Shown: positions 35,096-44,656, counted from the stretch's first letter. The stretch: DNA of 62,082 nucleotides from an uncultured Mucilaginibacter sp. (GCA_903891475.1 CAITEP010000028.1:1-62082), one strand, 5' to 3'. Made by a program: numbers and translations. Notes: generated by a model not told the origin, from the letters alone.

Positions 35096-35134
35096 AAAAA
35101 CAGAAAGTGAACGATTTATAAGCCGTTCACTTTC
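35096..35134 (-). terminator. Intrinsic terminator of tmRNA
   Basis: On the minus strand a perfect 11-bp stem (GAAAGTGAACG/CGTTCACTTTC) is followed by TGTTTTTT. It lies about 20 nt beyond the tmRNA 3' end. Confidence 0.85.
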
Positions 35135-35152
35135 ATTTACAACCGTTTTTTG

Positions 35153-35518
35153 TGGAGTCGGAGGGATTCGAACCCTCGTCCAAACATGGTATAAGGTAAG
35201 CTTTCTACATGCTTATCTGCTGTTTAATTGTAGGGAAGGGGAAGGTCAGCCGCTTACCTATACCTTCTTCCTTAGGTGCTTTATCTCGCCTGTTACGCAC
35301 ACCTTAAACAAGCCAGTTTCATTTTTCGATGCCCCGGTTGCCAGCCCAATGAAACGGAAAACTGGCGGGACAAAAGCTAGCTAAATTCTAAATTAAGCAG
35401 CTAAGGCGTAGTTATTTTCGCCGTTTGTTTGTTTGAGTGTTCTGATTTAAGCGCTAATTCACACAACGCGCTGCATGCTTACCTACTTATCTCCATCCTG
35501 TCAATTCCGGTCGACCCC
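35153..35518 (-). ncRNA. ssrA: tmRNA, tag GENNYALAA
   Basis: tmRNA rescues stalled ribosomes and tags the product for proteolysis. The acceptor stem pairs GGGGTCG at the 5' end (35518) with CGACTCC at the 3' end (35160-35154). The T-arm with GGTTCGAATCC is next to it. The tag frame at 35422-35393 reads GGC GAA AAT AAC TAC GCC TTA GCT GCT TAA, giving GENNYALAA and ending in the ALAA degradation signal. The terminal CCA is not encoded (the DNA gives ACA after the stem), so it must be added after processing. A TACTTTTG box lies upstream at 35539-35546. Confidence 0.95.
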
Positions 35519-35538
35519 ATTATTGATTGAATAGCTTG

Positions 35539-35546
35539 CAAAAGTA
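35539..35546 (-). promoter_or_regulatory. Candidate -7 box of ssrA
   Basis: The minus strand reads TACTTTTG, a match to TAnnTTTG, 20 nt before the mature 5' end of tmRNA. This fits a short leader removed by RNase P. Confidence 0.45.
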
Positions 35547-35562
35547 CGGTTTTTTGTGATAG

Positions 35563-35867
35563 TATCTAGTAGCTAGTATCAAGTATCAAGACGTTTTTTC
35601 TTCCACCTTGAAGTGAATCAAATTTCCAGCTTAAAAAGAAATCTGAAATCAAATTGTCTGCATCAGGATTTACAAGATTCTAGAATTTTCAGGATTTTTG
35701 TTTATTTATAAAACTTGATTAACTACTTTGTTCACTAAAAATGATGATAGATTTTCATTACCTCAAAAGATCTTAATACTCGATACTAGCTACTTGATAC
35801 TAATTACTAGCGACTTAATACTTAAAAATAAATCCGAAATGGAAAATCCGAAATCCGAAATCAAATT
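35563..35867. repeat. Repeat-rich intergenic region with a 28-nt imperfect inverted repeat
   Basis: Arms at 35563-35590 and 35772-35799 are reverse complements with 3 mismatches in 28, built from AGTAGCTAGTATC/GATACTAGCTACT. A direct repeat AAATCTGAAATCAAATT (35639-35655) and AAATCCGAAATCAAATT (35851-35867) flanks the second arm; the latter touches the aminotransferase stop. A CAGGATTTACAAGATTCTAG-type segment near 35664 resembles dispersed intergenic repeats of Bacteroidota. A 70-codon frame in this area has no recognisable product and was not annotated. Confidence 0.6.
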
Positions 35868-37062
35868 AGGCTTTTCCCGGATATGCTTTCAAACCCGCTT
35901 CCAAACAAACCATGGCTTTTTCAATATCCGCAATGTTTAAAACATAGGCGAGTCGTACTTCGTTGGTACCTTTGTTTGGAGTACTGTAAAAACCGGTCGC
36001 AGGTGCCATCATCACTGTTTCGTTTTCATAGCTGAATGATTCTAGCATCCATTGGCAAAATTTATCGGCATTATCAATCGGTAGTTTCGCTACCACATAA
36101 AATGCACCACCAGGGTTGGGGCAATAAACACCTTCCATTTTATTTAAGGCCTTTACGATGGTATCTCGACGGTTGGTGTATTCCTTGTTTACTGCTTCAA
36201 AATAGGAATCCGGGGTATCTACAGCTGCTTCCCCGGCTATTTGCTCCACCAAACCCGGACTTAACCTGGCTTGAGCAAATTTTAGGGCTGTTGCAATTAC
36301 ATTTTTGTTTTTTGTAATAATGCATCCCAGGCGGGCACCGCAAGCACTATAGCGCTTGCTTACGGTATCTAAAACTATAACATTCTCGTCTAAGCCGTTT
36401 AGGTGCATGGGCGAGGTAAATTCACGACCATCATAACAAAATTCTCGATAAGCTTCATCCGCAAAAAGATACAGATCATATTTTAAAACCAATAACTTTA
36501 AAGCCTTCAATTCTTCTTTTGAATACAGATAACCAGTTGGGTTATTAGGACTGCAAATTAAAATAGCCTTAGTTTTTGCCGTAATAAGTTTTTCAAATTC
36601 AGCAATGGGAGGTAAGGCAAAGCCATTTTCAATTACTGATAATATGGGCTTTACTACCACGCCCGTCTGACAAGCAAAACCGTTGTAATTGGCATAAAAG
36701 GGCTCTGGTATAATAACTTCATCACCAGCGTCTAAGCAAGCCATCATGGCAACCGTAATAGCTTCCGACCCGCCAGTAGTTACAATAATGTTTGATGGTT
36801 CAATATTATACCCAATTTTGTTATAATAAGTTGTTAGTTTTTCACGATAGGAAAGAGTTCCTTCCGATGGTGTATAGGCCCATACTTTAAATGCAATACC
36901 TTTTATAGCATCCAGCATTCCTTTAGGTGTTTCTATATCAGGCTGCCCAATATTTAAATGATATACTTTTCTACCATCTTTTTTAGCCCGGTCGGCAAAT
37001 GGAGTTAATTTTCTGATAGGAGAGGCCGGCATTTGAAGCCCTTTTGATGATATTTTTGGCAT
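35866..37062 (-). CDS. Class I/II PLP aminotransferase
   Basis: A 398-residue fold-type I aminotransferase of the aspartate/aromatic group. SPNNPTG at 171-177 (Asn174) and ADEAYREF (Asp202) bind the cofactor. Lys236 in TVSKRYSACGARLG forms the Schiff base. Near the N-terminus is NIGQPDIETP, and the C-terminal GTNEVRLAYV provides the substrate-carboxylate Arg. Specificity cannot be read from the sequence. The gene lies alone between the repeat region and the DUF1573 gene on the same strand. Confidence 0.88.
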   Translation of the reverse strand: MPKISSKGLQMPASPIRKLTPFADRAKKDGRKVYHLNIGQPDIETPKGMLDAIKGIAFKVWAYTPSEGTLSYREKLTTYYNKIGYNIEPSNIIVTTGGSEAITVAMMACLDAGDEVIIPEPFYANYNGFACQTGVVVKPILSVIENGFALPPIAEFEKLITAKTKAILICSPNNPTGYLYSKEELKALKLLVLKYDLYLFADEAYREFCYDGREFTSPMHLNGLDENVIVLDTVSKRYSACGARLGCIITKNKNVIATALKFAQARLSPGLVEQIAGEAAVDTPDSYFEAVNKEYTNRRDTIVKALNKMEGVYCPNPGGAFYVVAKLPIDNADKFCQWMLESFSYENETVMMAPATGFYSTPNKGTNEVRLAYVLNIADIEKAMVCLEAGLKAYPGKA

Positions 37063-37116
37063 TTAATTTAAATATTATTTGCTTATTCTGGAGATGAATT
37101 TAGCACATTAATAAAA

Positions 37117-37148
37117 CAAAAAAGACACAGTTATTGTGCCTTTTTTGT
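37117..37148 (-). terminator. Intrinsic terminator after the DUF1573 gene
   Basis: The hairpin AAAAAAGGCAC/GTGTCTTTTTT is symmetrical, with one mismatch and T-runs in both directions. On the minus strand it closes the DUF1573 transcript, 22 nt after its stop. Confidence 0.7.
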
Positions 37149-37169
37149 TTTATAATAAGGTGGAATAAT

Positions 37170-37571
37170 TTATTTACTACTTGTAGTTGTTTTAGTTATT
37201 ACTTCACCTATTATGTTTAAATTTTTTGTTGGTGTCTTAGCGTTCGATGTAACAACAATTGTTTTGTTAAAAGGTGCTGCCACCGCTGCGTTATAAGTAA
37301 TTTTAATAATTCCTTTACCCCCTGGTACTACAGGAGTTTTTGTAAAATCAGCTATGGTACAGCCGCAAGTTGGACGTACATCTGTTAAAATTAAAGGTTC
37401 GGTACCAATATTTGTAAATTCAAAAACAGTATTAACTGGTATACCTTGAGGTATTTTACCAAAGTCGTGTTTTTCTTCATTAAATTTAAATTCTGCTTTA
37501 CTTTCGGTTTGGGCTGATGCTGAAAAAGCTAAGCCAAAAAAGGCTACGCATATGATTAATATTTTTTTCAT
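37170..37571 (-). CDS. Secreted DUF1573 protein
   Basis: A 133-residue protein with a signal peptide (cleavage after ASA-Q near residue 20). It contains one Ig-like DUF1573 domain: KHDFGKIPQGIPVNTVFEFTN, then VRPTCGCTIADFTKTPVVPGG with the hallmark TCGC cysteines. DUF1573 proteins are very common periplasmic or surface proteins in Bacteroidota. Their function is unknown. It may share the promoter region with the divergent E1 gene at 37706 but has no evident link to it. Confidence 0.88.
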   Translation of the reverse strand: MKKILIICVAFFGLAFSASAQTESKAEFKFNEEKHDFGKIPQGIPVNTVFEFTNIGTEPLILTDVRPTCGCTIADFTKTPVVPGGKGIIKITYNAAVAAPFNKTIVVTSNAKTPTKNLNIIGEVITKTTTSSK

Positions 37572-37705
37572 AATTTCGTTTTTGTGAATACAAATATAGC
37601 AGGTTTGAGTAAAATAAAAAACTTTTAAAACAGACTATTAAAAATGCAATTTTTGATAAATACAAAATAGAATTTTATAATTTTACCGCTTAAACAAAAT
37701 TTTAT

Positions 37706-40138
37706 ATGCCCGAAACTGTTTTGAATGCTACTGGAAAGTTTAATGCCAAGGAGCTCAGTTTTGATGAATTTAAGAAAATTGTAACCGATGATTATCGCAT
37801 TGGTTATCAAAGTCGTCAGGCTAGCTTAATTGGGCGTAGGGAGGTCTTAACAGGTAAAGCCAAATTTGGTATTTTTGGTGATGGAAAAGAGGTAGCCCAA
37901 TTGGCTATGGCAAAGGCATTTAAAAACGGCGATTGGCGTGCAGGCTACTACCGCGACCAAACATTTATGTTTGCTACCGGCATGAGTAACTTGTTAGAGT
38001 TTTTTGCCCAATTATATGCTTACCCTGATGTAGAGAAAGACCCAGCTTCTGGGGGGCGCCAAATGAATTGTCATTATGCTACCCGATTTGTAAATGCGGA
38101 TGGCACTTGGGTTAACCAAGTTGAAACCATGAACTGCTCTTCAGATATTTCAACTACCGGCGGGCATATGCCACGTTTACTGGGATTGGCTTTTGCTTCC
38201 AAATTATATAGGCAGAATAAGGAACTCGAATTTCAAACAAATTTTTCAATTGAGGGGAACGAGGTTGCTTTTGGCACCATTGGCAATGGCTCCACTTCTG
38301 AAGGACTGTTTTTTGAAACCTTGAATGCAGCGGGTGTTTTACAAGTGCCAATGGCAATTTCTGTTTGGGATGATGCATATGCCATTTCTGTTCCAGCTAG
38401 TCTTCAAACTACTAAAGAGGATATATCCGAAATTTTAAAAGGCTTTCAACGGGAAGAAAATACAAACGGTTATGAAATATTTAAGGTGAGGGGATGGGAT
38501 TATATAGCACTTTGTGAAACATACGAACGAGCCATTGCTATTTGTAGAGAGGAGCATGTTCCTGTCCTAATTCATGTTACCGAAATGACTCAGCCACAGG
38601 GCCATTCTTCATCGGGTTCGCACGAACGTTATAAATCAAAAGAACGTTTGGAATGGGAAGAAAAGCATGATTGTCTATTGAAAATGAGGGAATGGATGAT
38701 TGAATCGGCTATTGTAACGGTTGAGGAGGTTGATGAGTTGGAAAGCGAGGCAAAAAAGCATGTTCGTGAATGCCAAAAAACTGTCTGGAATCAACTGGGA
38801 AATCAAATAAGGACCGAATTAGATGAAGCCGCTGAATTGATTGAAAACTTGGCTTCTGGTTCTGATTTCCAAAATGAGCTCTTGAATATCGTAAAAGTTT
38901 TACGTGAAGAACAAGATCCTGGTCGCCGCGAAATAGTTGCAGCCGTACGTAAGGCTTTGCGGTTAACTGTTAATGAATATTCCTACCAAAAACAGGCATT
39001 AATTACATTTCTAACAGAGGAGGATACCAAAGCTGATAGCCGTTATAACTCTAAATTGTTTAGTAATACTAAATTTTCACCTTTAAAAGTACCGCCAGTA
39101 GGCATTGAATTTGATGAAGATGCGAAGTTATTAGATGGTAGAGAGATATTAAATGCTTGTTTTGAGGCTAATTTTGAACGAGATAAAACCATTGTAGCCT
39201 TTGGTGAGGATGTGGGTGCCATTGGTGATGTTAATCAGGGATTTTCTGGTTTACAATTAAAATTTGGCGATTTGCGCATCATGGATACTGGTATTCGCGA
39301 AGCTACAATTATTGGGCAAGGTATAGGTTTAGCAATGCGCGGATTAAGACCTATTGCCGAAATTCAATACCTTGATTACTTACTTTACTCCATCAACGTA
39401 TTGAGTGATGATTTAGCTACCTTGAGTTATCGTACAGCAGGTGGACAAAAAGCTCCATTAATAATACGCACCCGTGGTCACCGGTTAGAAGGTATTTGGC
39501 ATTCTGGTTCGCCAATGGGTTTAATATTAAACTCCATGCGTGGGCTGCATATTTGTGTACCACGAAATATGACTCAGGCAGCAGGCATGTATAATGTGTT
39601 ATTAAGAGGTGATGAACCTGCCTTAGTAATTGAATGTTTAAACGGTTATCGCTTAAAAGAGAAGTTACCCTTGAATCCGGGCGATTTTACAGTTCCACTG
39701 GGTAAGGCCGAAATTATAAAATCGGGAACACATATTACGGTTGTTTCTTATGGCTCTACCTTACGTTTGGTAATGGAGGCAACCGACGAATTAGAAAGAA
39801 TGGGTATCAATATAGAAGTGATTGACCCCCAAACTTTATACCCTTTTGATTTGGATAATATTTGTGGTAACTCCTTAAAAAAAACCAATAAACTACTTAT
39901 TGTTGATGAGGATTTACCTGGCGCTGCTTCAGCATATATCCTGCAAAAGGTTTTAGAAAGGCAAAAGGGATACTTTTCATTAGATGCCCAGCCTGTTACA
40001 TTAAGTGCTAAAGAACATCGGCCTCCTTATGGTTCTGATGGAGATTATTTTTGTAAACCATCTGTTGATGATATTATTGAGGCGGCTTACAAATTAATGC
40101 ACGAAAGCGATGCTAAAAAATATCCGGCTATTTATTAA
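37706..40138 (+). CDS. Fused 2-oxoacid dehydrogenase E1 (alpha + beta)
   Basis: An 810-residue fusion of the E1 alpha and beta subunits of a thiamine-diphosphate 2-oxoacid dehydrogenase, most likely the branched-chain type. The alpha part (about 1-430) has the diphosphate motif GNGSTSEGLFFETLNAAG near 193 and WDDAYAISVP. The beta part (about 480-800) has EDVGAIGDVNQGFSGL, GIREATIIGQGIGLAMRGLRP and HRPPYGSDGDYF. Together with E2 and E3 (not here) it decarboxylates 2-oxoisovalerate-type acids to make branched acyl-CoA, needed for iso-branched fatty acids. Such fusions are normal in Bacteroidota. Confidence 0.9.
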   Translation: MPETVLNATGKFNAKELSFDEFKKIVTDDYRIGYQSRQASLIGRREVLTGKAKFGIFGDGKEVAQLAMAKAFKNGDWRAGYYRDQTFMFATGMSNLLEFFAQLYAYPDVEKDPASGGRQMNCHYATRFVNADGTWVNQVETMNCSSDISTTGGHMPRLLGLAFASKLYRQNKELEFQTNFSIEGNEVAFGTIGNGSTSEGLFFETLNAAGVLQVPMAISVWDDAYAISVPASLQTTKEDISEILKGFQREENTNGYEIFKVRGWDYIALCETYERAIAICREEHVPVLIHVTEMTQPQGHSSSGSHERYKSKERLEWEEKHDCLLKMREWMIESAIVTVEEVDELESEAKKHVRECQKTVWNQLGNQIRTELDEAAELIENLASGSDFQNELLNIVKVLREEQDPGRREIVAAVRKALRLTVNEYSYQKQALITFLTEEDTKADSRYNSKLFSNTKFSPLKVPPVGIEFDEDAKLLDGREILNACFEANFERDKTIVAFGEDVGAIGDVNQGFSGLQLKFGDLRIMDTGIREATIIGQGIGLAMRGLRPIAEIQYLDYLLYSINVLSDDLATLSYRTAGGQKAPLIIRTRGHRLEGIWHSGSPMGLILNSMRGLHICVPRNMTQAAGMYNVLLRGDEPALVIECLNGYRLKEKLPLNPGDFTVPLGKAEIIKSGTHITVVSYGSTLRLVMEATDELERMGINIEVIDPQTLYPFDLDNICGNSLKKTNKLLIVDEDLPGAASAYILQKVLERQKGYFSLDAQPVTLSAKEHRPPYGSDGDYFCKPSVDDIIEAAYKLMHESDAKKYPAIY

Positions 40139-40162
40139 AATTTAATTACTCATAGTTTTTAT

Positions 40163-40195
40163 AAGCGTTTTGGATTTTTTCAAAACGCTTTTTTA
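40163..40195 (+). terminator. Intrinsic terminator after the E1 gene
   Basis: Arms AAGCGTTTTG and CAAAACGCTT around an ATTTTTT loop are followed by TTTTATT. It lies 25 nt past the E1 stop. Confidence 0.85.
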
Positions 40196-40366
40196 TTGTC
40201 TCAAACCAAAGCTTATAGAAATCTTAAACCCGATAAAATAAATAGTAATTGGTATTTTACATTATTTTTTTTTGATAATTTAATAAAAAATGCATGATTT
40301 AACTGATTTTTTTACCATCTTTGAATTATTCTGAATAAAAATTTAATGTTTTTATAAAATTATTCG

Positions 40367-41149
40367 ATGAAAAAACATTCTTGCGCATTGTTTTGTTTAA
40401 CCACGCTGCTTTCAATAGCTTGTATTAGTTGGAAGATTGATTTTACCAAAGTTCCAAAGTCAACCTCAAAAACAAACACCACCGCGAATTTATTGTTCGA
40501 AAGGTATATTGAAGATATTTATCAAACTGCCCATTTAAATGAATCAAATCTTGATTTTACAATTTTCAAAAAAGGGGTTACCGGTTTTTTCAACTTAAAA
40601 AATCAAAAAAACTTATCAAATAGCGCATCGGTATTAACGATAGTAAACTTTAATTTGCCAAGCAATAAAAAACGCATGTGGATTATTGATTTGGTGGCAA
40701 AAAACTTGGTTTTAAATACCTGGGTTTCGCACGGACAAGGAAGCGGAAAGGCGAAAGCTACTCGGTTTTCTGATAAAGTTGAATCGCACGCTAGCAGTTT
40801 AGGTTTTTATTTAACGGATGATGTATACGACGGTAAAAATGGCAGGTCATTACGTTTGGATGGATTAGATCCTGGTTTTAATACCCATGCCCGTGATAGG
40901 GCCATTGTAATTCATGGTGCCGAATATGTAAACCCCAATATTGGTAACGAAGGTTATTTAGGTCGTAGTTTTGGTTGTTTAGCTGTCTCCTCTGATTTGC
41001 TCGACCAGGTAATCAATACCCTCAAACAAAAAACAGTGATTTTTGTAGCTGGCAAGAGTAAAAAATATAAATCTAAATATTTGAATGAAAACTTGGCGGC
41101 GAATTATGTAGCTCAAAACGAAGAGTTGATTTCATTGGCTAATTTATAG
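40367..41149 (+). CDS. Murein L,D-transpeptidase catalytic domain protein (YkuD_2 type)
   Basis: A 260-residue exported protein. The N-terminal hydrophobic segment (CALFCLTTLLSIACISW) looks like a signal or lipoprotein-type signal. The catalytic region is AIVIHGAEYVNPN at about 178 followed by RSFGCLAVS near 205, with the His and the nucleophile Cys of the SxGC motif. The segment WIIDLVAKNLVLNTWVSHGQGSG matches the YkuD_2 family. It should form or edit 3-3 peptidoglycan cross-links. It is convergent with another L,D-transpeptidase gene only 14 nt away. Confidence 0.85.
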   Translation: MKKHSCALFCLTTLLSIACISWKIDFTKVPKSTSKTNTTANLLFERYIEDIYQTAHLNESNLDFTIFKKGVTGFFNLKNQKNLSNSASVLTIVNFNLPSNKKRMWIIDLVAKNLVLNTWVSHGQGSGKAKATRFSDKVESHASSLGFYLTDDVYDGKNGRSLRLDGLDPGFNTHARDRAIVIHGAEYVNPNIGNEGYLGRSFGCLAVSSDLLDQVINTLKQKTVIFVAGKSKKYKSKYLNENLAANYVAQNEELISLANL

Positions 41150-41163
41150 TAATTCACATAACG

Positions 41164-42717
41164 TTAATCAATTAAGTAAGGCTTTAATTCATTGTATAAT
41201 ACAATATCTAAGCCGTATACATCTTTACGAAACTGCAACTCATTCTTCTCATCAAGCCAACAGGTTAAATAATTGATGTAAACGGGAACCCTTTTGGGTA
41301 AATAAATAGTAGTTGGAGTCGGGTTATCCTTTGCCATGTCCTCTGCAATGGTCTTATATTTTTCACCCTCACCAAATAAATTGAGCGCCAAAGCTTGCGG
41401 ATCGCCCAACCTAACACATCCATGACTTACAGAACGCATGTTTCTCAAAAAGGCATATTTGGCAGGCGTATCATGTAGATAAACACTACTCTTATTTTTA
41501 AAGAGGAATTTTATTTTACCGAGAGAATTATCAGCTCCAGGCTTCTGTTTAAACTCGTAATCATTATTAAGTTTGTTCACCTTGGCCCAATTTATTTCTT
41601 CCGGATTGTTTATTAATTTCCCATTTTTATAAACCTCAATATTTTTATTGGCTAAATAAAACCTGTCTTTAGCGGCATCTACAATAATCTCCTTTGTTGC
41701 TATGCTTCTTGGTATATTCCATACTGGGTTTACCTCCACACAATAAATATTACTATTCAATAAAGGGGTCTCTCTCGGGAAAGGCTTATCTTGTATAGCG
41801 GTATCATTATAGGCTAAAACAGTGTTTTGATTTTTAATGTTCCTTCCTTCACCCACACAAACTTTCATGCTTAAAACCGAGTGCCCGCTATCAATTACAT
41901 TAAGCATATAGTCAGGTATATTTACCACAACGTATTTATCGGCAGTTGGCTTATTTTGCCACCTTAGCCGTTCCATATTTACCAAAATAATCCGCTCAAG
42001 TTCTTCGGATGTGAAACCCTTTGATGCTACATTGCTTTTCAAAGCTTTTTGCAATGCTGTATATTGGGTATCTATAGGTTGTATGTTTTTTAAAAACAAA
42101 GGGATATTGGAGGTTTTAAATACCTTCAACATACTTGAACTATCTGGCTCCTTGGTGTTCAAATAATAACGTTGAAATAATTTTCTTGGATTAACCACAC
42201 CGTATTGTAGGTAATAAGAATAATTAAAAAAAGAACTTGAGGCAATAATCTCAATTTTCGCCATATAACTATAGGCTTGATTAACAGTTTTTATAACATT
42301 TTTACCTCTAAATTTGTCAAGCAACATTTTTAAGCTATCGCCTTTAAATATTTTTTTATTTAATCCATGTTCATCGGCTTTTTCAAAATATTCAGCAGCT
42401 TTATCCAAATCGCCATTAAATAAATGTTTTAAAACAAACGTTGGTTCATATTCATTTTGTTGGTAATAAATACTAATAATATCAATGTTTGGTATGCTTT
42501 CTCCTTCTGCCTTAATTTCCTTTTTAAAGGCTTCTGCAAACCCTTCCTCTGTAATGTCTTTAAAAACTTTGTTATGGGTTTTCTTGAACAAATCTTTTGC
42601 TATCTCCGTCCGTTTTTTTCTACAACCATTAAGTATAATTACCAAACCAATAAATAACACCAACAAGGTTACTTTAAAAGTTCGTTTATAATATAGAAGT
42701 GTTTTTGTTTGAATCAT
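41164..42717 (-). CDS. L,D-transpeptidase (YcbB type) lipoprotein
   Basis: A 517-residue exported enzyme. The signal contains LIVIILNGC-type lipobox residues (LNGC near residue 32), so it is probably an inner- or outer-membrane lipoprotein. The middle (about 60-250) is helical and matches the scaffold domain of YcbB-type enzymes. The catalytic YkuD domain runs from about 265 to 470, with YLHDTPAKYAF and SVSHGCVRLG (His and Cys). These enzymes make 3-3 cross-links in peptidoglycan. Convergent with the YkuD_2 gene. Confidence 0.87.
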   Translation of the reverse strand: MIQTKTLLYYKRTFKVTLLVLFIGLVIILNGCRKKRTEIAKDLFKKTHNKVFKDITEEGFAEAFKKEIKAEGESIPNIDIISIYYQQNEYEPTFVLKHLFNGDLDKAAEYFEKADEHGLNKKIFKGDSLKMLLDKFRGKNVIKTVNQAYSYMAKIEIIASSSFFNYSYYLQYGVVNPRKLFQRYYLNTKEPDSSSMLKVFKTSNIPLFLKNIQPIDTQYTALQKALKSNVASKGFTSEELERIILVNMERLRWQNKPTADKYVVVNIPDYMLNVIDSGHSVLSMKVCVGEGRNIKNQNTVLAYNDTAIQDKPFPRETPLLNSNIYCVEVNPVWNIPRSIATKEIIVDAAKDRFYLANKNIEVYKNGKLINNPEEINWAKVNKLNNDYEFKQKPGADNSLGKIKFLFKNKSSVYLHDTPAKYAFLRNMRSVSHGCVRLGDPQALALNLFGEGEKYKTIAEDMAKDNPTPTTIYLPKRVPVYINYLTCWLDEKNELQFRKDVYGLDIVLYNELKPYLID

Positions 42718-42834
42718 ATAGTTATTTACCCGACAATTTTAATCATTTGGCAGCAATTAAGTCACTATTATTCTTAAAGATTACTTTGCTTATATCTAAG
42801 AATAAACAAATTATCGGTAGTTCTTCAATAATTA

Positions 42835-44070
42835 TTAACCGAAAAATAGATAAGAGATGAATATGGCAGTTATAATCCCTACCAAATCGGAAATTAGCAT
42901 TGCTGGTATGGCATACCTTGTTTTTTTTATATTGATTGCCCCAAAATATAATGCGACAATATAAAATGCGGTATCGGCAGTACCATAGAGTACACTCGAC
43001 ATATGCCCAAGTAAACTATCAGGACCATAAACTTTCAGATTATCAAGCATTAAAGCCCTTGCTCCCGAGCCACTTAATGGTCGTAAAAACGCAATAGGCA
43101 GCACTTTGGTAAACCTGAGGTCAATATTAAAAAAGCCAAAAAAACATGCAAATGCCTCCCCTAAGTAATTAAGTGCTCCACTTGTTCTGAATAAGCTTAC
43201 CGCCACCAGAAGTCCAACCAAATATGGAATTATTTTTATTGATACTTCAAAGCCTTCTTTCGCGCCTTCAATAAATGCTTCAAATACATTGATTTTTTTG
43301 AATAACCCTCCTAAAATAAATATGGATGGTATAATTAAATAAATGATATTGCTAAAAACTTTTGAAAAATTACCTACCTGATGATGATCCAACCGGCTCA
43401 TACCCCAAACCATCAATACAATAAAGCCTGTAATACCCACTAACCATGATAATATCACCTTATCGAACAAGTTTATTTTTTGTTTGATAGATACAACTAT
43501 GAGTCCTGTTATAGTGGAAGCAAAAGTTGCTACTATGCAAGGTATAAAAATATCGGTAGGGTCTTTTGAATGAAAAATCGCTCGTTGTGCTATAATGGCA
43601 ATTGGTAAAATGGTTAATCCGGAGGCATGTAAAACCATAAACATGATTTGCGCATTGGAGGCTACTTCCTTTTCATTATTTATTTCTTGCAGACTATTCA
43701 TGGCCTTTAAACCCAATGGTGTAGCGGCATTATCAAGCCCTAATAAATTGGCCGAGAAGTTCATCATCATCTGCCCAACAGCCGGATGGTTTTTGGGTAC
43801 TTCAGGGAATAACCTATTAAAAAAAGGCCCAACAATGTTCGATAAAAAGTTAATGGCACCCGCTTTTTCACCAATACGCATAAAACCTAACCATAACGAC
43901 ATGATGCCAACCAAAGGCAGCGCGATATCCATTACCGAAGCTTTTGCAGAGTCAAAAGTACCTTCGGCCATGAGTTTAAAAATCTCGGTATCGCCAAAAA
44001 ATATCAATTTAATGAATCCAATTATAATCGCTATTAAAAAAAAGGCTATCCATAAATAATTCAATACCAT
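42835..44070 (-). CDS. Nucleoside-recognition (Gate) membrane protein, SpmA-SpmB fusion type
   Basis: A 411-residue protein with about ten transmembrane helices and two Gate-domain halves. The first half resembles SpmA (LWLGFMRIGEKAGAI, NLLGLDNAATPLGLKAM). The second half resembles SpmB (GLLVAVSLFRTSGALNYLGEA, PLSGSGARALM, YGTADTAFYIVALYFGA). In Bacillus the two proteins are separate and support spore core dehydration. In non-sporulating Bacteroidota the fused form has no assigned role; transport of a small solute is plausible. The ATG at 44070 is followed by a normal first helix. Confidence 0.85.
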   Translation of the reverse strand: MVLNYLWIAFFLIAIIIGFIKLIFFGDTEIFKLMAEGTFDSAKASVMDIALPLVGIMSLWLGFMRIGEKAGAINFLSNIVGPFFNRLFPEVPKNHPAVGQMMMNFSANLLGLDNAATPLGLKAMNSLQEINNEKEVASNAQIMFMVLHASGLTILPIAIIAQRAIFHSKDPTDIFIPCIVATFASTITGLIVVSIKQKINLFDKVILSWLVGITGFIVLMVWGMSRLDHHQVGNFSKVFSNIIYLIIPSIFILGGLFKKINVFEAFIEGAKEGFEVSIKIIPYLVGLLVAVSLFRTSGALNYLGEAFACFFGFFNIDLRFTKVLPIAFLRPLSGSGARALMLDNLKVYGPDSLLGHMSSVLYGTADTAFYIVALYFGAINIKKTRYAIPAMLISDLVGIITAIFISYLFFG

Positions 44071-44151
44071 ATTTTTATTTTATGGTTTGAAGATAAAACT
44101 TTTTGATAATTATTAAAGAATAAGCATCTTTAAAAATTATAGAGCATAAAA

Positions 44152-44595
44152 ATGGATAGCGCAATTATTGGTATTGAACAAGTACTTAACAGTTTTTCAA
44201 GCTTGGAGCTTTCCCAAATAAATTGGGAATTTAAAGTGGATGCCAGTAAATGGTCAAAAAAGGAAATTTTGGGTCATTTGATTGACAGTGCCAATATCAA
44301 CTTGCAACGTTTTGTACGCTGTACGTATGAAGAAAAGTTTAAATTAATGTACGAGCAGGTTGAATATGTAAAAGTACAGCAATACCAAAACGTGCCTATT
44401 GAGGATTTAATAACTTTATGGCGTTTGCTAAACCAACAATTAGTTAGGGTACTCAAAAATTATCCCGAAAATAGGAGAGAGGCAGTTTGCGATACCGGCA
44501 AAAACGAGATCCAATTACATACTGTTGAATTTTTAGCTAAGGACTATTTGGCTCATTTAATCCACCATCTTAACCAAATATCCTCCAATTATTAA
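44152..44595 (+). CDS. DinB-fold protein
   Basis: A 147-residue four-helix protein of the DinB/DUF664 superfamily. The metal-site histidines are seen in EILGHLIDSANINLQRFV (near residue 42) and DYLAHLIHHLNQI near the C-terminus. Many relatives are thiol-dependent transferases (bacillithiol or mycothiol S-transferases). This fits the presence of a YpdA-like reductase elsewhere in the window, but no activity can be assigned. The gene is monocistronic. Confidence 0.8.
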   Translation: MDSAIIGIEQVLNSFSSLELSQINWEFKVDASKWSKKEILGHLIDSANINLQRFVRCTYEEKFKLMYEQVEYVKVQQYQNVPIEDLITLWRLLNQQLVRVLKNYPENRREAVCDTGKNEIQLHTVEFLAKDYLAHLIHHLNQISSNY

Positions 44596-44656
44596 ACAAT
44601 CAATTATACGCTGTAATGTTTTTATCAGGAATAATATTGATGTTGTAATCCTTCCT

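Noticed and set aside
35153..35518. Possible tRNA gene suggested by GGTTCGAATCC
   Set aside because: The T-arm belongs to tmRNA: the acceptor stem closes at 35518 and a tag frame is present.
35728..35940. 70-codon plus-strand frame in the repeat region near the aminotransferase
   Set aside because: Composed of repeat sequence and the antisense end of the aminotransferase gene; no recognisable product.
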